Positions 17,901 to 24,934 of a stretch of DNA of 33,953 nt are shown one piece after another. The notes under the pieces were generated by a model. It had not been told where the DNA came from and searched no databases. It saw only the letters and a program-made list of their open reading frames with translations. Numbering within the stretch: the stretch's first letter is position 1; every line of letters begins with the position of its first letter. The stretch covers positions 1-33,953 of the forward strand of contig DATGLD010000020.1 of assembly GCA_035294305.1 (NCBI GenBank), written 5' to 3'. The stretch comes from DASRBN01 sp035294305. GTDB taxonomy: Bacteria; Chloroflexota; Ktedonobacteria; Ktedonobacterales; Ktedonobacteraceae. Both the position numbers and the translations under genes were made by a program.

Positions 17901-17967
17901 GGTGGAGACCACGAACGGTGCATGAGAAGCGCCCTACCTGGCTCACCGCCAGGAGAATCTCTCATGT
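17901..17967 (+). ncRNA. Candidate structured RNA element: nested hairpin with accessible loop
   Basis: GTGG-aga-CCAC (17902-17912) is followed by CATGAGA (17921-17927) pairing with TCTCATG (17960-17966), which encloses CCTGGC (17937-17942) pairing with GCCAGG (17948-17953). The loop TCACC (17943-17947) can pair with GGTG at 17901-17904 or 17917-17920, giving a possible pseudoknot. I do not recognise a known riboswitch class. The element starts at the predicted transcription start. Confidence 0.35.
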
Positions 17968-18138
17968 TATGTACCGATGAACCATACTGTTTTATTTGAT
18001 ACTGAAGCAATCGAAGAGATTGCCCGGAAGTATCTCGCAACTACCAATAGCTGCTCTTCAGTTATTTCCTGGGCAATCTGCCCTTTCAGTAAAGGCGAAA
18101 GGATACAGCGCAGGTTGCTGTGTGCCTTCCCTTGCTGA
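17964..18138 (+). other. Possible leader peptide or small ORFs
   Basis: AGGAGA at 17951-17956 stands seven bases before an ATG at 17964 that opens an 11-codon frame (MLCTDEPYCFI, stop 17997-17999). A second frame starts at the ATG at 17977 and runs 53 residues to a TGA at 18136-18138 (begins MNHTVLFDTEAIEEIARK); it has no good ribosome site of its own. Either may be chance. The short one ends exactly before the competing stems at 18001, as a leader peptide would. Confidence 0.2.
18001..18079 (+). ncRNA. Candidate RNA switch: interleaved and mutually exclusive stems
   Basis: ACTGAAG (18001-18007) can pair with CTTCAGT (18056-18062), and AGATTGCCC (18017-18025) with GGGCAATCT (18071-18079). 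The order A-B-A'-B' is that of a pseudoknot. GCAATC (18007-18012) can instead pair with GATTGC (18018-18023), and GGGCA (18071-18075) with TGCCC (18079-18083), so several stems exclude each other. This is visible complementarity only; folding and function are inferred. Confidence 0.35.
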
Positions 18139-18549
18139 ATTATGAACGCGAGAAAAGCAAGCCTATATTCTGGTTATTTTTACAGGCTATGACATTCGCA
18201 CCTTCCAGATACAGTTTCCCAGTTACATCAAGGTTTGGTGTAACGAACTGCAGAGGGAAACGGATTGTTACGGTTTTTGCCCCTCGAAGGTAATCCACCT
18301 AAGCAAACAGGCGTATTACTAATCGGTAGGCTCTAAGTATCAGAAATTTCGGTCGTTGGCGAACGAGATATGCAAGGATGCAGTCTTTCCATGGCGCTTC
18401 ACCTCATTATTACAACACTGCATCACTGCCGAACTTCCTGATTTCTGAGAGGAGGGATCGAAGGATTTAACCGGTTGCCACATTCGCGAGACCCCTGACC
18501 GTCGTAAAGTTTAGCATAGGCATTTTCCGTAGGTTGTAGTTACGGTTAT

Positions 18550-18565
18550 TTATGCAGCTGCATAA
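18550..18565. promoter_or_regulatory. 16-bp perfect palindrome upstream of hhyS
   Basis: TTATGCAGCTGCATAA is a perfect, uninterrupted palindrome ending about 36 bases before the hhyS start. Gapless palindromes of this size are typical dimeric-repressor or activator sites; as RNA it would fold poorly because it has no loop. It is a good operator candidate for the hydrogenase genes. Confidence 0.45.
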
Positions 18566-18595
18566 GATGCCCACGCGGGGCATCGTGCGAGGAGG
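18566..18595 (+). promoter_or_regulatory. Hairpin and strong ribosome site before hhyS
   Basis: GATGCCC (18566-18572) and GGGCATC (18578-18584) form a 7-bp stem with a 5-base loop, ending five bases before GAGGAGG (18589-18595), the ribosome site for the ATG at 18602. The stem may protect the messenger's 5' part or control ribosome entry. Confidence 0.5.
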
Positions 18596-18601
18596 TACAC
18601 C

Positions 18602-19630
18602 ATGGCGACCAAAGTGGAGGATGTCCACGTTATCTGGATTGTGGAAGGGTTGGGATGTGAGGGGGACACAATTTCAGTTACCGCGGCGACCCAACCCAGC
18701 ATCGAGGATGTTGTGTTAGGCGCTATTCCTGGTCTGCCCAGGGTACACATCCATAACAAGTGTATTGCTTTCGAGTGGGGCAAAGACTTTATGGATTGGT
18801 GGTACAAGGCAGAGCGCGGCGAACTCGACCCTTTTGTTCTCGTCTTTGAAGGTTCGGTCCCCAACGAAAAGGTCAAAGCCGAAGGCTACTGGGCGGCCCT
18901 GGGCGCTGACCCCGCAACGAATCAGCCTATTCCTGTGACTGACTGGATTGATCGCCTGGCTCCCAAAGCCCTGGCAGTTGTAGCATGTGGAACCTGCGCC
19001 ACCTATGGTGGCATTCATGCTATGCAGGGCAACCCCACCGGTGCTATGGGTGTTGCCGACTACCTGGGCTGGAACTGGAAATCCAAAGCCGGCATTCCTA
19101 TCATTAACGTCCCCGGATGTCCTGTGCAGCCGGACAACTTCATGGAGACTATCCTTTACCTGCTCTATATGGCGGCAGGCATGGCCCCGATGATTCCCCT
19201 GGATAAGGAAGGACGACCCACCTGGTTGTTCGGAAAGACCGTCCATGAAGGCTGCGACCGCGCCGGTTATTACGAGCAGGGCGATTTTGCCACCGAGTAT
19301 GGCTCTCCCAAATGCCTCGTGAAGCTCGGCTGCTGGGGTCCGGTCGTGAACTGTAACGTGCCGAAGCGGGGCTGGATGAACGGCATTGGAGGCTGTCCGA
19401 ATGTCGGCGGTATCTGTATTGGCTGTACCATGCCCGGATTCCCTGATAAATTTATGCCTTTCATGGATGAGCCGACCGGCGCGAAGATTTCCACCAATCT
19501 GATCAGCACCTATGGTTCGGTCATTCGCAGGCTGCGCAGCATCACGAATACCACCGACAACAAAGAGCCATCCTGGCGGCACAAGGGGAAGGAACTGACG
19601 ACAGGCTATCAACCGACGTGGCGTCGCTAG
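18602..19630 (+). CDS. hhyS: [NiFe]-hydrogenase small subunit, group 1h (actinobacterial) type
   Basis: 342 residues carrying the electron-transfer chain of an H2-uptake hydrogenase. There is no twin-arginine signal peptide, so it is cytoplasmic, as known for group 1h. Proximal cluster ligands are Cys19, Asp22 (GLGCEGD, where other groups have CxxC), Cys132 (GTCATYGG) and Cys173 (PGCPVQP). The distal cluster has His215, Cys218, Cys238 and Cys244; the medial cluster has Cys251 or Cys265, Cys272 and Cys275. The Asp ligand was described for the Ralstonia eutropha actinobacterial-type enzyme and marks this group. Group 1h enzymes have high affinity, tolerate oxygen and oxidise trace H2 during starvation. 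It is the first gene of the locus, 37 bases before hhyL, with a strong GAGGAGG site. Confidence 0.95.
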   Translation: MATKVEDVHVIWIVEGLGCEGDTISVTAATQPSIEDVVLGAIPGLPRVHIHNKCIAFEWGKDFMDWWYKAERGELDPFVLVFEGSVPNEKVKAEGYWAALGADPATNQPIPVTDWIDRLAPKALAVVACGTCATYGGIHAMQGNPTGAMGVADYLGWNWKSKAGIPIINVPGCPVQPDNFMETILYLLYMAAGMAPMIPLDKEGRPTWLFGKTVHEGCDRAGYYEQGDFATEYGSPKCLVKLGCWGPVVNCNVPKRGWMNGIGGCPNVGGICIGCTMPGFPDKFMPFMDEPTGAKISTNLISTYGSVIRRLRSITNTTDNKEPSWRHKGKELTTGYQPTWRR

Positions 19631-19667
19631 AAATCACTAAGGCAGCTTTAGCAAAGGAGATAGTATT

Positions 19668-21464
19668 ATGGCTACAGAGGTGAAACGTGGAGAGACTCCG
19701 GTCGAGCCACCACAACTTGTAGAGATGTCGTGGGACCCCATGACACGTATCGTTGGCAGCCTGGGCATCTATACCAAAATTGACTTCAAACAGCGGAAAG
19801 TAGTTGAGGCCTTCAGCAGTTCCCATATCTTCCGTGGCTACAGCATTTTCATGAAGGGCAAAGACCCGCGTGATGCGCACTTCATCACGAGCCGCATCTG
19901 CGGCATATGTGGCGACAATCACGCCACCTGTTCCGTTTACACCCAGAACATGGCCTATGGCGTCAAACCTCCGGCCATCGGTGAATGGATTATCAACCTG
20001 GGCGAAGCGGCAGAGTACATGTTCGACCACAACATCTTCCAGGAAAACCTGGTCGGCGTTGACTTCTGCGAGCAAATGGTCAAAGAGACCAATCCAGAAG
20101 TGCTCGAGAAGGCGAACAATACTCCCGCGCCACACGCGGCAGACCACGGCTACCGCACCATCGGCGATATCATGCGCTCGCTCAACCCCTTTACCGGCGA
20201 GTTCTATCGCGAGGCCCTCCATGTAAGCCGCTACACGCGCGAGGCGTTCTGCTTGATGGAAGGGCGCCACGTCCATCCCTCGACCCTCTATCCTGGCGGG
20301 GTCGGAACTGTTGCCACCGTGCAACTCTTCACGGACTACATGGTCCGTTTGATGCGGTACATCGAATTCATGAAGAAGGTCGTACCGATGCACGACGACC
20401 TGTTCGATTTCTGGTACGAGGCCCTGCCGGGCTACGAGCAGGTGGGCTATCGCCGGACCTTGCTCGGCTGCTGGGGATCGTTCCAGGACCCTGAGGTGTG
20501 CGACTACGATTATCGCACCATGGATAAATGGGGACGCGCTATGTTTGTGACGCCTGGAGTCGTCGTTGATGGCAAGCTGGTCACGACGAGCCTGGTCGAT
20601 ATCAATCTTGGTATTCGCATCCTGCTTGGCAGTTCCTACTACCAGGACTGGGAGAACGAGAGAACCTATGTGGATCGCGACCCGCTCGGCAACCCGGTTG
20701 ACAAGCGCCATCCGTGGAACCAGACGACCATCCCCCGGCCGCAAAAGCGCGATTTCAACGACAAGTATAGCTGGACGATGTCGCCGCGCTGGTATGATAA
20801 GCGCACCGGCGATTACCTGGCGCTGGATACCGGCGGCGGGCCGCTCGCGCGCCTGTGGGCAACAGCCCTGGCCGGACTGGTGAATCTGAACGGTTACGTC
20901 GAGGCTACCGGGCAAAGCGTGAAGATTCGACTGCCGAAGACAGCCTTGAAGCCAGAGGTAGAGTTCGAGTGGAAGATCCCGCATTGGAGTAATGCCATCG
21001 AGCGCGACCGCGCGCGAACATACTTCCAGGCTTACGCTGCCGCCGTCGGTTTGTACTGTGTGGAAAAGGCGCTTGCCGAGTTGCATAAAGGCCACACTCA
21101 GACCTGGAGCGACTTCACGGTGCCAAAGGAGGCTATTGGCTGCGGATTCCACGAGGCCGTGCGCGGTGTGCTTTCCCACCACATGGTCATCGAGAACGGC
21201 AAGATAGCCAACTATCATCCGTACCCGCCGACGCCCTGGAACGGCAGCGTGCGTGATGTCTATGGCACGCCCGGCCCATACGAGGATGCCGTGCAGCATA
21301 CACCGATCTTCGAGCAGAATGGCCCCGACACCTTTAAGGGTATCGATATTATGCGAGCCGTCCGTAGCTTCGATCCCTGCCTGCCGTGCGGTGTCCATAT
21401 GTACCTGGGTCAAGGAAAAGAGCTTCAGACGGTTCTTTCACCTACCTTCGGTCTACACCAGTAG
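19668..21464 (+). CDS. hhyL: [NiFe]-hydrogenase large subunit, group 1h type
   Basis: 598 residues holding the NiFe(CN)2CO site. The L1 motif is RICGICGDNHATCS with Cys78 and Cys81; the L2 motif is DPCLPCGVH with Cys571 and Cys574. The tail after His577 (21 residues starting MYLGQGKEL) should be removed by the endopeptidase encoded at 25257. The N-terminal DPMTRIVGSLG has Val where most hydrogenases have the Glu of RIEGHL. A reverse-strand open frame of more than 600 codons covers it but is an artefact of codon bias. The stop codon TAG lies inside the GTAGGG end of a dispersed repeat. GAAGGAGA-like AAAGGAGA precedes the ATG. Confidence 0.95.
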   Translation: MATEVKRGETPVEPPQLVEMSWDPMTRIVGSLGIYTKIDFKQRKVVEAFSSSHIFRGYSIFMKGKDPRDAHFITSRICGICGDNHATCSVYTQNMAYGVKPPAIGEWIINLGEAAEYMFDHNIFQENLVGVDFCEQMVKETNPEVLEKANNTPAPHAADHGYRTIGDIMRSLNPFTGEFYREALHVSRYTREAFCLMEGRHVHPSTLYPGGVGTVATVQLFTDYMVRLMRYIEFMKKVVPMHDDLFDFWYEALPGYEQVGYRRTLLGCWGSFQDPEVCDYDYRTMDKWGRAMFVTPGVVVDGKLVTTSLVDINLGIRILLGSSYYQDWENERTYVDRDPLGNPVDKRHPWNQTTIPRPQKRDFNDKYSWTMSPRWYDKRTGDYLALDTGGGPLARLWATALAGLVNLNGYVEATGQSVKIRLPKTALKPEVEFEWKIPHWSNAIERDRARTYFQAYAAAVGLYCVEKALAELHKGHTQTWSDFTVPKEAIGCGFHEAVRGVLSHHMVIENGKIANYHPYPPTPWNGSVRDVYGTPGPYEDAVQHTPIFEQNGPDTFKGIDIMRAVRSFDPCLPCGVHMYLGQGKELQTVLSPTFGLHQ

Positions 21465-21589
21465 GGACAAGGGCTCGTCCTTGTCCCGCCCGCAGCCTGG
21501 GTAGGTCGTTTGACGAACGGCCTGTAGGGACAAGGGCTCGTCCTTGTCACGGTATCCCAACGAGGACAGGCACAAGGCACTGTCCCTAC
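21461..21589. repeat. GTAGGGACA-family repeat between hhyL and hhyE
   Basis: The 129-base segment begins GTAGGGACA (21461) and ends TGTCCCTAC (21581-21589). It contains two identical 25-base units (21461-21485 and 21524-21548) that start GTAGGGACAAGGGCTCGTCC, plus a right-hand part matching the 12035-12065 copy. Between the units, AGGTCGTTTGACGAACGGCCT forms another small hairpin. Its first bases provide the hhyL stop codon. Confidence 0.75.
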
Positions 21590-21619
21590 GGTAGTTCGTG
21601 GGAAGAAAGGGGATGCACC

Positions 21620-22555
21620 ATGCAACAAGGCATGCAGGAACACGAGCGGCGCGCGGCACGTATCGAGACACTGATTCAGGAGGTTGCGGCGTTCTCTGAC
21701 CCGAATGCTCGTGCTACGACCGAGGAACTGATCCAGGCACTCATGGACATGTACGGCGAAGGGCTGGCAAGACTGCTGGAAATCACTGCGCAAAGTGAAG
21801 CGTCGGGACTGGCGCTGATTGAGATGTTCGCGAACGACGAGTTGCTGAGCGCCTTGTTCATGCTGCACGGATTACACCCATTGGGTCTCGAGACAAGGGT
21901 TCTGCAAGCCCTGGACGAGGTGCGCCCCTATCTCCAATCACATGGGGGCAATGTCGAATTAGTAGGCATTGAGGGCAATGTGGCACACCTGCGTCTCCAG
22001 GGCAGTTGCCATGGGTGTCCCTCTTCCACTATGACGCTCAAAATGGCTATCGAGGAGGCTATTTACAAAGCCGCACCAGACCTCGACGCTATCCATGTTG
22101 AGGGAGTCATACCACTACCCGCCCGACAAGGCATCCCTATGACCTTCGTTGCTCCACGAAAACGCAAGGATAACGGGGATTCGACGAAACAGGGGAAAGC
22201 ATGGCAAGTAGTTGAAGACGTAGAAACTCTTCCAGCCGGGGCGCTCAAAGCAATCACTCTACAGGACCAGAGCCTGCTCTTCTGCCGGATCGCAGAGAAC
22301 TACTATGTATACCACAACCGCTGCGCCAACTGTCATATGCCCCTTGATAGGGGAACCATAACGGCAACGGCTCTTACTTGCGCTCAGTGCGGGCAAGCAT
22401 ACGATGTCAGCCGCGCAGGGCGAGGCCTGGATGACTCCCATCTATTTCTCGAACCCGTTCCATTGTTGATAGAGGATGACAGGGTGAAAGTGGCCCTGGC
22501 AGCATTATCAAAAGATGACCAATCCGAGGCGACCCTATCGACGCCCGCTAGATGA
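21620..22555 (+). CDS. hhyE: HhyE-like electron-relay protein: NifU-like domain plus four-Cys domain
   Basis: 311 residues from the ATG at 21620, which has AAAGGGG upstream; a longer frame back to 21386 reads through the repeat and is rejected. Residues 1-90 are helical and unassigned. Residues about 94-165 are a NifU C-terminal-like domain, LRLQGSCHGCPSST, with Cys130 and Cys133 that can hold an Fe-S cluster. Residues about 197-285 resemble a Rieske fold, but the ligand pairs are CANC (235, 238) and CAQC (254, 257) rather than CxH and CxxH, so a rubredoxin-like Fe or a Zn site is more likely. From memory, the mycobacterial HhyE/HucE proteins have this organisation and are needed to pass electrons from the hydrogenase to the respiratory chain. 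Confidence 0.8.
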   Translation: MQQGMQEHERRAARIETLIQEVAAFSDPNARATTEELIQALMDMYGEGLARLLEITAQSEASGLALIEMFANDELLSALFMLHGLHPLGLETRVLQALDEVRPYLQSHGGNVELVGIEGNVAHLRLQGSCHGCPSSTMTLKMAIEEAIYKAAPDLDAIHVEGVIPLPARQGIPMTFVAPRKRKDNGDSTKQGKAWQVVEDVETLPAGALKAITLQDQSLLFCRIAENYYVYHNRCANCHMPLDRGTITATALTCAQCGQAYDVSRAGRGLDDSHLFLEPVPLLIEDDRVKVALAALSKDDQSEATLSTPAR

Positions 22556-22566
22556 GGTGAGCAGCT

Positions 22567-23247
22567 ATGTCGTCAGAGCAGACTAACAACAATGGTCAGA
22601 GCTTCGCTACGCCTTACGACGTGCTGCGCCAGTTCGCGCGCAGGCGAGAAACGCAGCCACCCGAGGAGCAGTGCGAACTGTGTAGCGTCGGAATACTGCC
22701 AAAACATCGCCACCTGCTCGATCTCTCAAATCGCACGCTGATCTGCGTGTGCCATCCCTGCTCGATCCTCTTCGGCGACCCTGGCGCAGGCGCCGGAAAA
22801 TACAGGCTGGTGCCATCGCGTCACCTGTTCTTGCAGGATTTCCAGATGACGGACGAGCAATGGGATAGCTTGATGATCCCGGTAAACATGGTCTACCTGT
22901 TTTATAGCTCTCAAGAGAAACACGTCGTCGCTTACTACCCCAGTCCGGCAGGAGCAATGGAATCCTTACTCAGCCTGGAGGGATGGAACGAGCTTATCAG
23001 GGATAACCCTATCCTGAACGAACTGGAGCCTGATGTCGAGGCTTTGCTTATCAATCGCGTACGCAATAGGGACGGCGAGAATTATCGCGAATATTTCATA
23101 GTACCGATAGATACCTGTTACGAGCTGGTAGGCTTGATCCGCCTCAAATGGCGCGGTCTGAGCGGCGGAGAAGAGGTCTGGAAGTCGATTGCGGATTTCT
23201 TCGCGGGTTTGCGTGCCAAATCGCGCGTTGTTGAGAGGAGCGTCTGA
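22567..23247 (+). CDS. DUF5947-like hydrogenase-associated protein
   Basis: 226 residues, starting 11 bases after hhyE with a GAGGTGAG ribosome site. The N-terminal third has a Cys cluster, CELC (36, 39) and CVCHPC (60, 62, 65), that looks like a metal or Fe-S site. This is followed by a globular region with LVPSRHLFLQDFQMTDEQWDSLMIPVNMVYLFYSS and YPSPAGAMES. I recognise it as the DUF5947 family that travels with group 1h hydrogenases in Actinobacteria. Its function is unknown; a role in Fe-S insertion, electron transfer or subunit assembly is possible. Its stop overlaps the next ATG by one base (TGATG). Confidence 0.72.
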   Translation: MSSEQTNNNGQSFATPYDVLRQFARRRETQPPEEQCELCSVGILPKHRHLLDLSNRTLICVCHPCSILFGDPGAGAGKYRLVPSRHLFLQDFQMTDEQWDSLMIPVNMVYLFYSSQEKHVVAYYPSPAGAMESLLSLEGWNELIRDNPILNELEPDVEALLINRVRNRDGENYREYFIVPIDTCYELVGLIRLKWRGLSGGEEVWKSIADFFAGLRAKSRVVERSV

Positions 23248-23897
23248 TGCCAGACCTGAATTTCGCGGTAATCGGCTCCGAGGCGCCACCATACATCGCC
23301 GTTCCAACGGTGCTCTTCAAACTACGCATCACAAACGCGAACGAGGAAGAGCAGATACAAAATATTAATCTGAAGAGCCAGATCATGCTTGCGGTGACAC
23401 TGCGCCGCTATAACGCTGATGAAAAGGCTAAACTATATGAACTCTTCGGCGAGCCCGAACGCTGGGGTGAAACTTTGCGAGCGTTCCTGTGGACGCACGT
23501 TACCTCGGTGGTCCCGAGGTTCACCGGTAGCACTGTTGTCGAGTTACCGGTTCCCTGTACCTACGACTTCGAGGTAGTAAGCACGAAGTATTTCAATGCG
23601 CTCGAGGAGGGCGACATTCCGCTGACGTTCCTGTTCAGTGGCACCATCTTCTACCAGGGTGAATCCGGTAATTTGCAGATCGAACAGATTTCCTGGTCGA
23701 AGGAGGCATCCTACCGGCTCCCAGTCGCTACGTGGAAAGCTGCAATGGAGAATCATTTTCCCAATAGCGCCTGGATTCGCCTGCGCAAGGACCTCTTCGA
23801 TCAACTCTACCGGTATAAGATGCGCTCTGGCCTGCTTACCTGGGATGACGTCCTTGAGCGCTTGTTGCGAGCAAGTAGTGAGGAGGTGCAGCGATGA
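23247..23897 (+). CDS. DUF6084-like hydrogenase-associated protein
   Basis: 216 residues, translationally coupled to its neighbours by a 1-base and a 4-base overlap. It has no Cys-rich site or membrane segment. The pattern (PYIAVPTVLFKLRITNANEEEQIQNINLKSQIML, then FLWTHVTSVVPRFTGSTVVELPVPCTYDFEV, and a C-terminal WIRLRKDLFDQLYRYK) looks like an all-beta domain with a helical end. It fits the DUF6084 family found in group 1h operons. Its function is unknown. Its fixed position after DUF5947 suggests the two act together, perhaps as a scaffold. Confidence 0.7.
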   Translation: MPDLNFAVIGSEAPPYIAVPTVLFKLRITNANEEEQIQNINLKSQIMLAVTLRRYNADEKAKLYELFGEPERWGETLRAFLWTHVTSVVPRFTGSTVVELPVPCTYDFEVVSTKYFNALEEGDIPLTFLFSGTIFYQGESGNLQIEQISWSKEASYRLPVATWKAAMENHFPNSAWIRLRKDLFDQLYRYKMRSGLLTWDDVLERLLRASSEEVQR

Positions 23898-24934
23898 AAT
23901 TCGAGCAAATTCAGGAAATTGCCAATGCCGTCCTCTACGAGGGCTACCTGCTCTACCCCTACCGGCAGTCGGCCATCAAAAATCGCACTCGCTGGATATT
24001 CGGCGTCATCTATCCCCACGAGTACAGCGAGGCAAACGGCGGCATAGACCCCTGCACGACGCATACTGAATGCCTGGTCGAGGGCAGTGCGGATGAGGCA
24101 GAACTGGATATTCGGGTACGATTTTTGCACCTGCTCCTGCGCACAGTTGTGAAGCAAGGCACAACGGCCCAACAGCGCGCAGAGCAAAACACGACAGAAT
24201 GGAGCCTGGCCAGTCGCCTCGCAGATGAACCTTTACAAGAGGGCATGGAGCGCGAGGTGAGCGCATTGAACGTTCCCTTAAGCGAAATCCTCGCTCAACC
24301 GCGGCGCGTGCCAATCGAATTTCCCGCCTCACGCCTGGTCGAACATTCCGCGAACGCGCCAGGGGCCGAGATTATACGAGAGCAGCACGCCATCTCCGGC
24401 GCATTCACCATCTCGGCGCGGCAATTGGACGCTCATCTTTTCAAACTGAGGATCGAGATCGAAAATACCACCCCTGAGACCGGCATTGTGACGAATAGGC
24501 GTGATGCAATCTTATTCCAGTCCTTCGTCTCCACCCATACCATTTTGCAGGTGCGGCAGGGCGCATTTGTTTCTCTGATGGAGCCACCCCCAACTTTGCG
24601 AGGGTTCGCCTGCGAATGTCACAACAGCAGCATGTGGCCCGTGCTGGTAGGCGACGAGGGAGAGTATAACGCAATGCTATCGTCGCCCATCATTTTGTAT
24701 GATTATCCACAGATTGCGCCGGAAAGTCCAGGGGCGCTCTTTGATGGGACTGAAATCGATGAGATCCTTAGCCTGCGCATTCTGACATTGACTGATGAAG
24801 AGAAGGAACAGATGCGGCAAGATGAGCGGGCACGCGAGATACTGGAGCGGACGGAAGCCCTGACGCCCGAGCAATTTATGAAACTGCATGGCACTATTCG
24901 CGACCTGCGACCAATTGGAGAAGGAGGCGAATGA
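23894..24934 (+). CDS. Conserved unknown protein of group 1h hydrogenase loci (346 residues)
   Basis: It starts in a 4-base ATGA overlap with the preceding gene. It begins MKFEQIQEIANAVLYEGYLLYPYRQSAIKNRTRW, an opening I recall from hypothetical proteins in actinobacterial hydrogenase operons. Other notable stretches are FACECHNSSMWPVLVG, with a Cys-x-Cys-His, and SSPIILYDYPQIAPESPGALFDGTEIDEIL near the C-terminus. No membrane segment or catalytic motif is recognised; the protein appears soluble and cytoplasmic. Its place in an unbroken coupled chain argues for a hydrogenase-specific role. Confidence 0.7.
   Translation: MKFEQIQEIANAVLYEGYLLYPYRQSAIKNRTRWIFGVIYPHEYSEANGGIDPCTTHTECLVEGSADEAELDIRVRFLHLLLRTVVKQGTTAQQRAEQNTTEWSLASRLADEPLQEGMEREVSALNVPLSEILAQPRRVPIEFPASRLVEHSANAPGAEIIREQHAISGAFTISARQLDAHLFKLRIEIENTTPETGIVTNRRDAILFQSFVSTHTILQVRQGAFVSLMEPPPTLRGFACECHNSSMWPVLVGDEGEYNAMLSSPIILYDYPQIAPESPGALFDGTEIDEILSLRILTLTDEEKEQMRQDERAREILERTEALTPEQFMKLHGTIRDLRPIGEGGE

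Larger units (their letters stand above)
17719..18601. other. Long non-coding leader region before the hydrogenase genes
   Basis: About 880 bases without a convincing gene. The first 180 bases are strongly A+T-rich. Then come a promoter candidate, a nested hairpin, an A-B-A'-B' set of complementary arms, a possible tiny reading frame, and just before hhyS a 16-bp palindrome and a short hairpin; each is listed separately. Between about 18140 and 18520 I see no feature I can support. The length and density of structure suggest regulatory content, possibly a long 5' untranslated leader. Confidence 0.5.

Noticed and set aside
17901..18090. Known riboswitch (NiCo, cobalamin, c-di-GMP or SAM class)
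   Set aside because: I compared the visible sequence with remembered consensus elements of these classes and found no match. Only an unclassified structured element can be claimed.
19542..21413. A 623-codon open frame antisense to hhyL (and a similar one at 18716-19612 antisense to hhyS)
   Set aside because: The plus strand encodes unmistakable hydrogenase subunits with all metal ligands. The reverse frames have no recognisable motifs or ribosome site and reflect codon bias.
21461..21589. CRISPR array from the repeated 25-base unit
   Set aside because: There are only two exact units, the spacing holds a hairpin and not a unique spacer, and no cas genes are present. The ends match dispersed elements elsewhere.
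21386..21619. N-terminal extension of hhyE back to 21386
   Set aside because: The extension translates the end of hhyL in another frame and the dispersed repeat. The ATG at 21620 has its own ribosome site.
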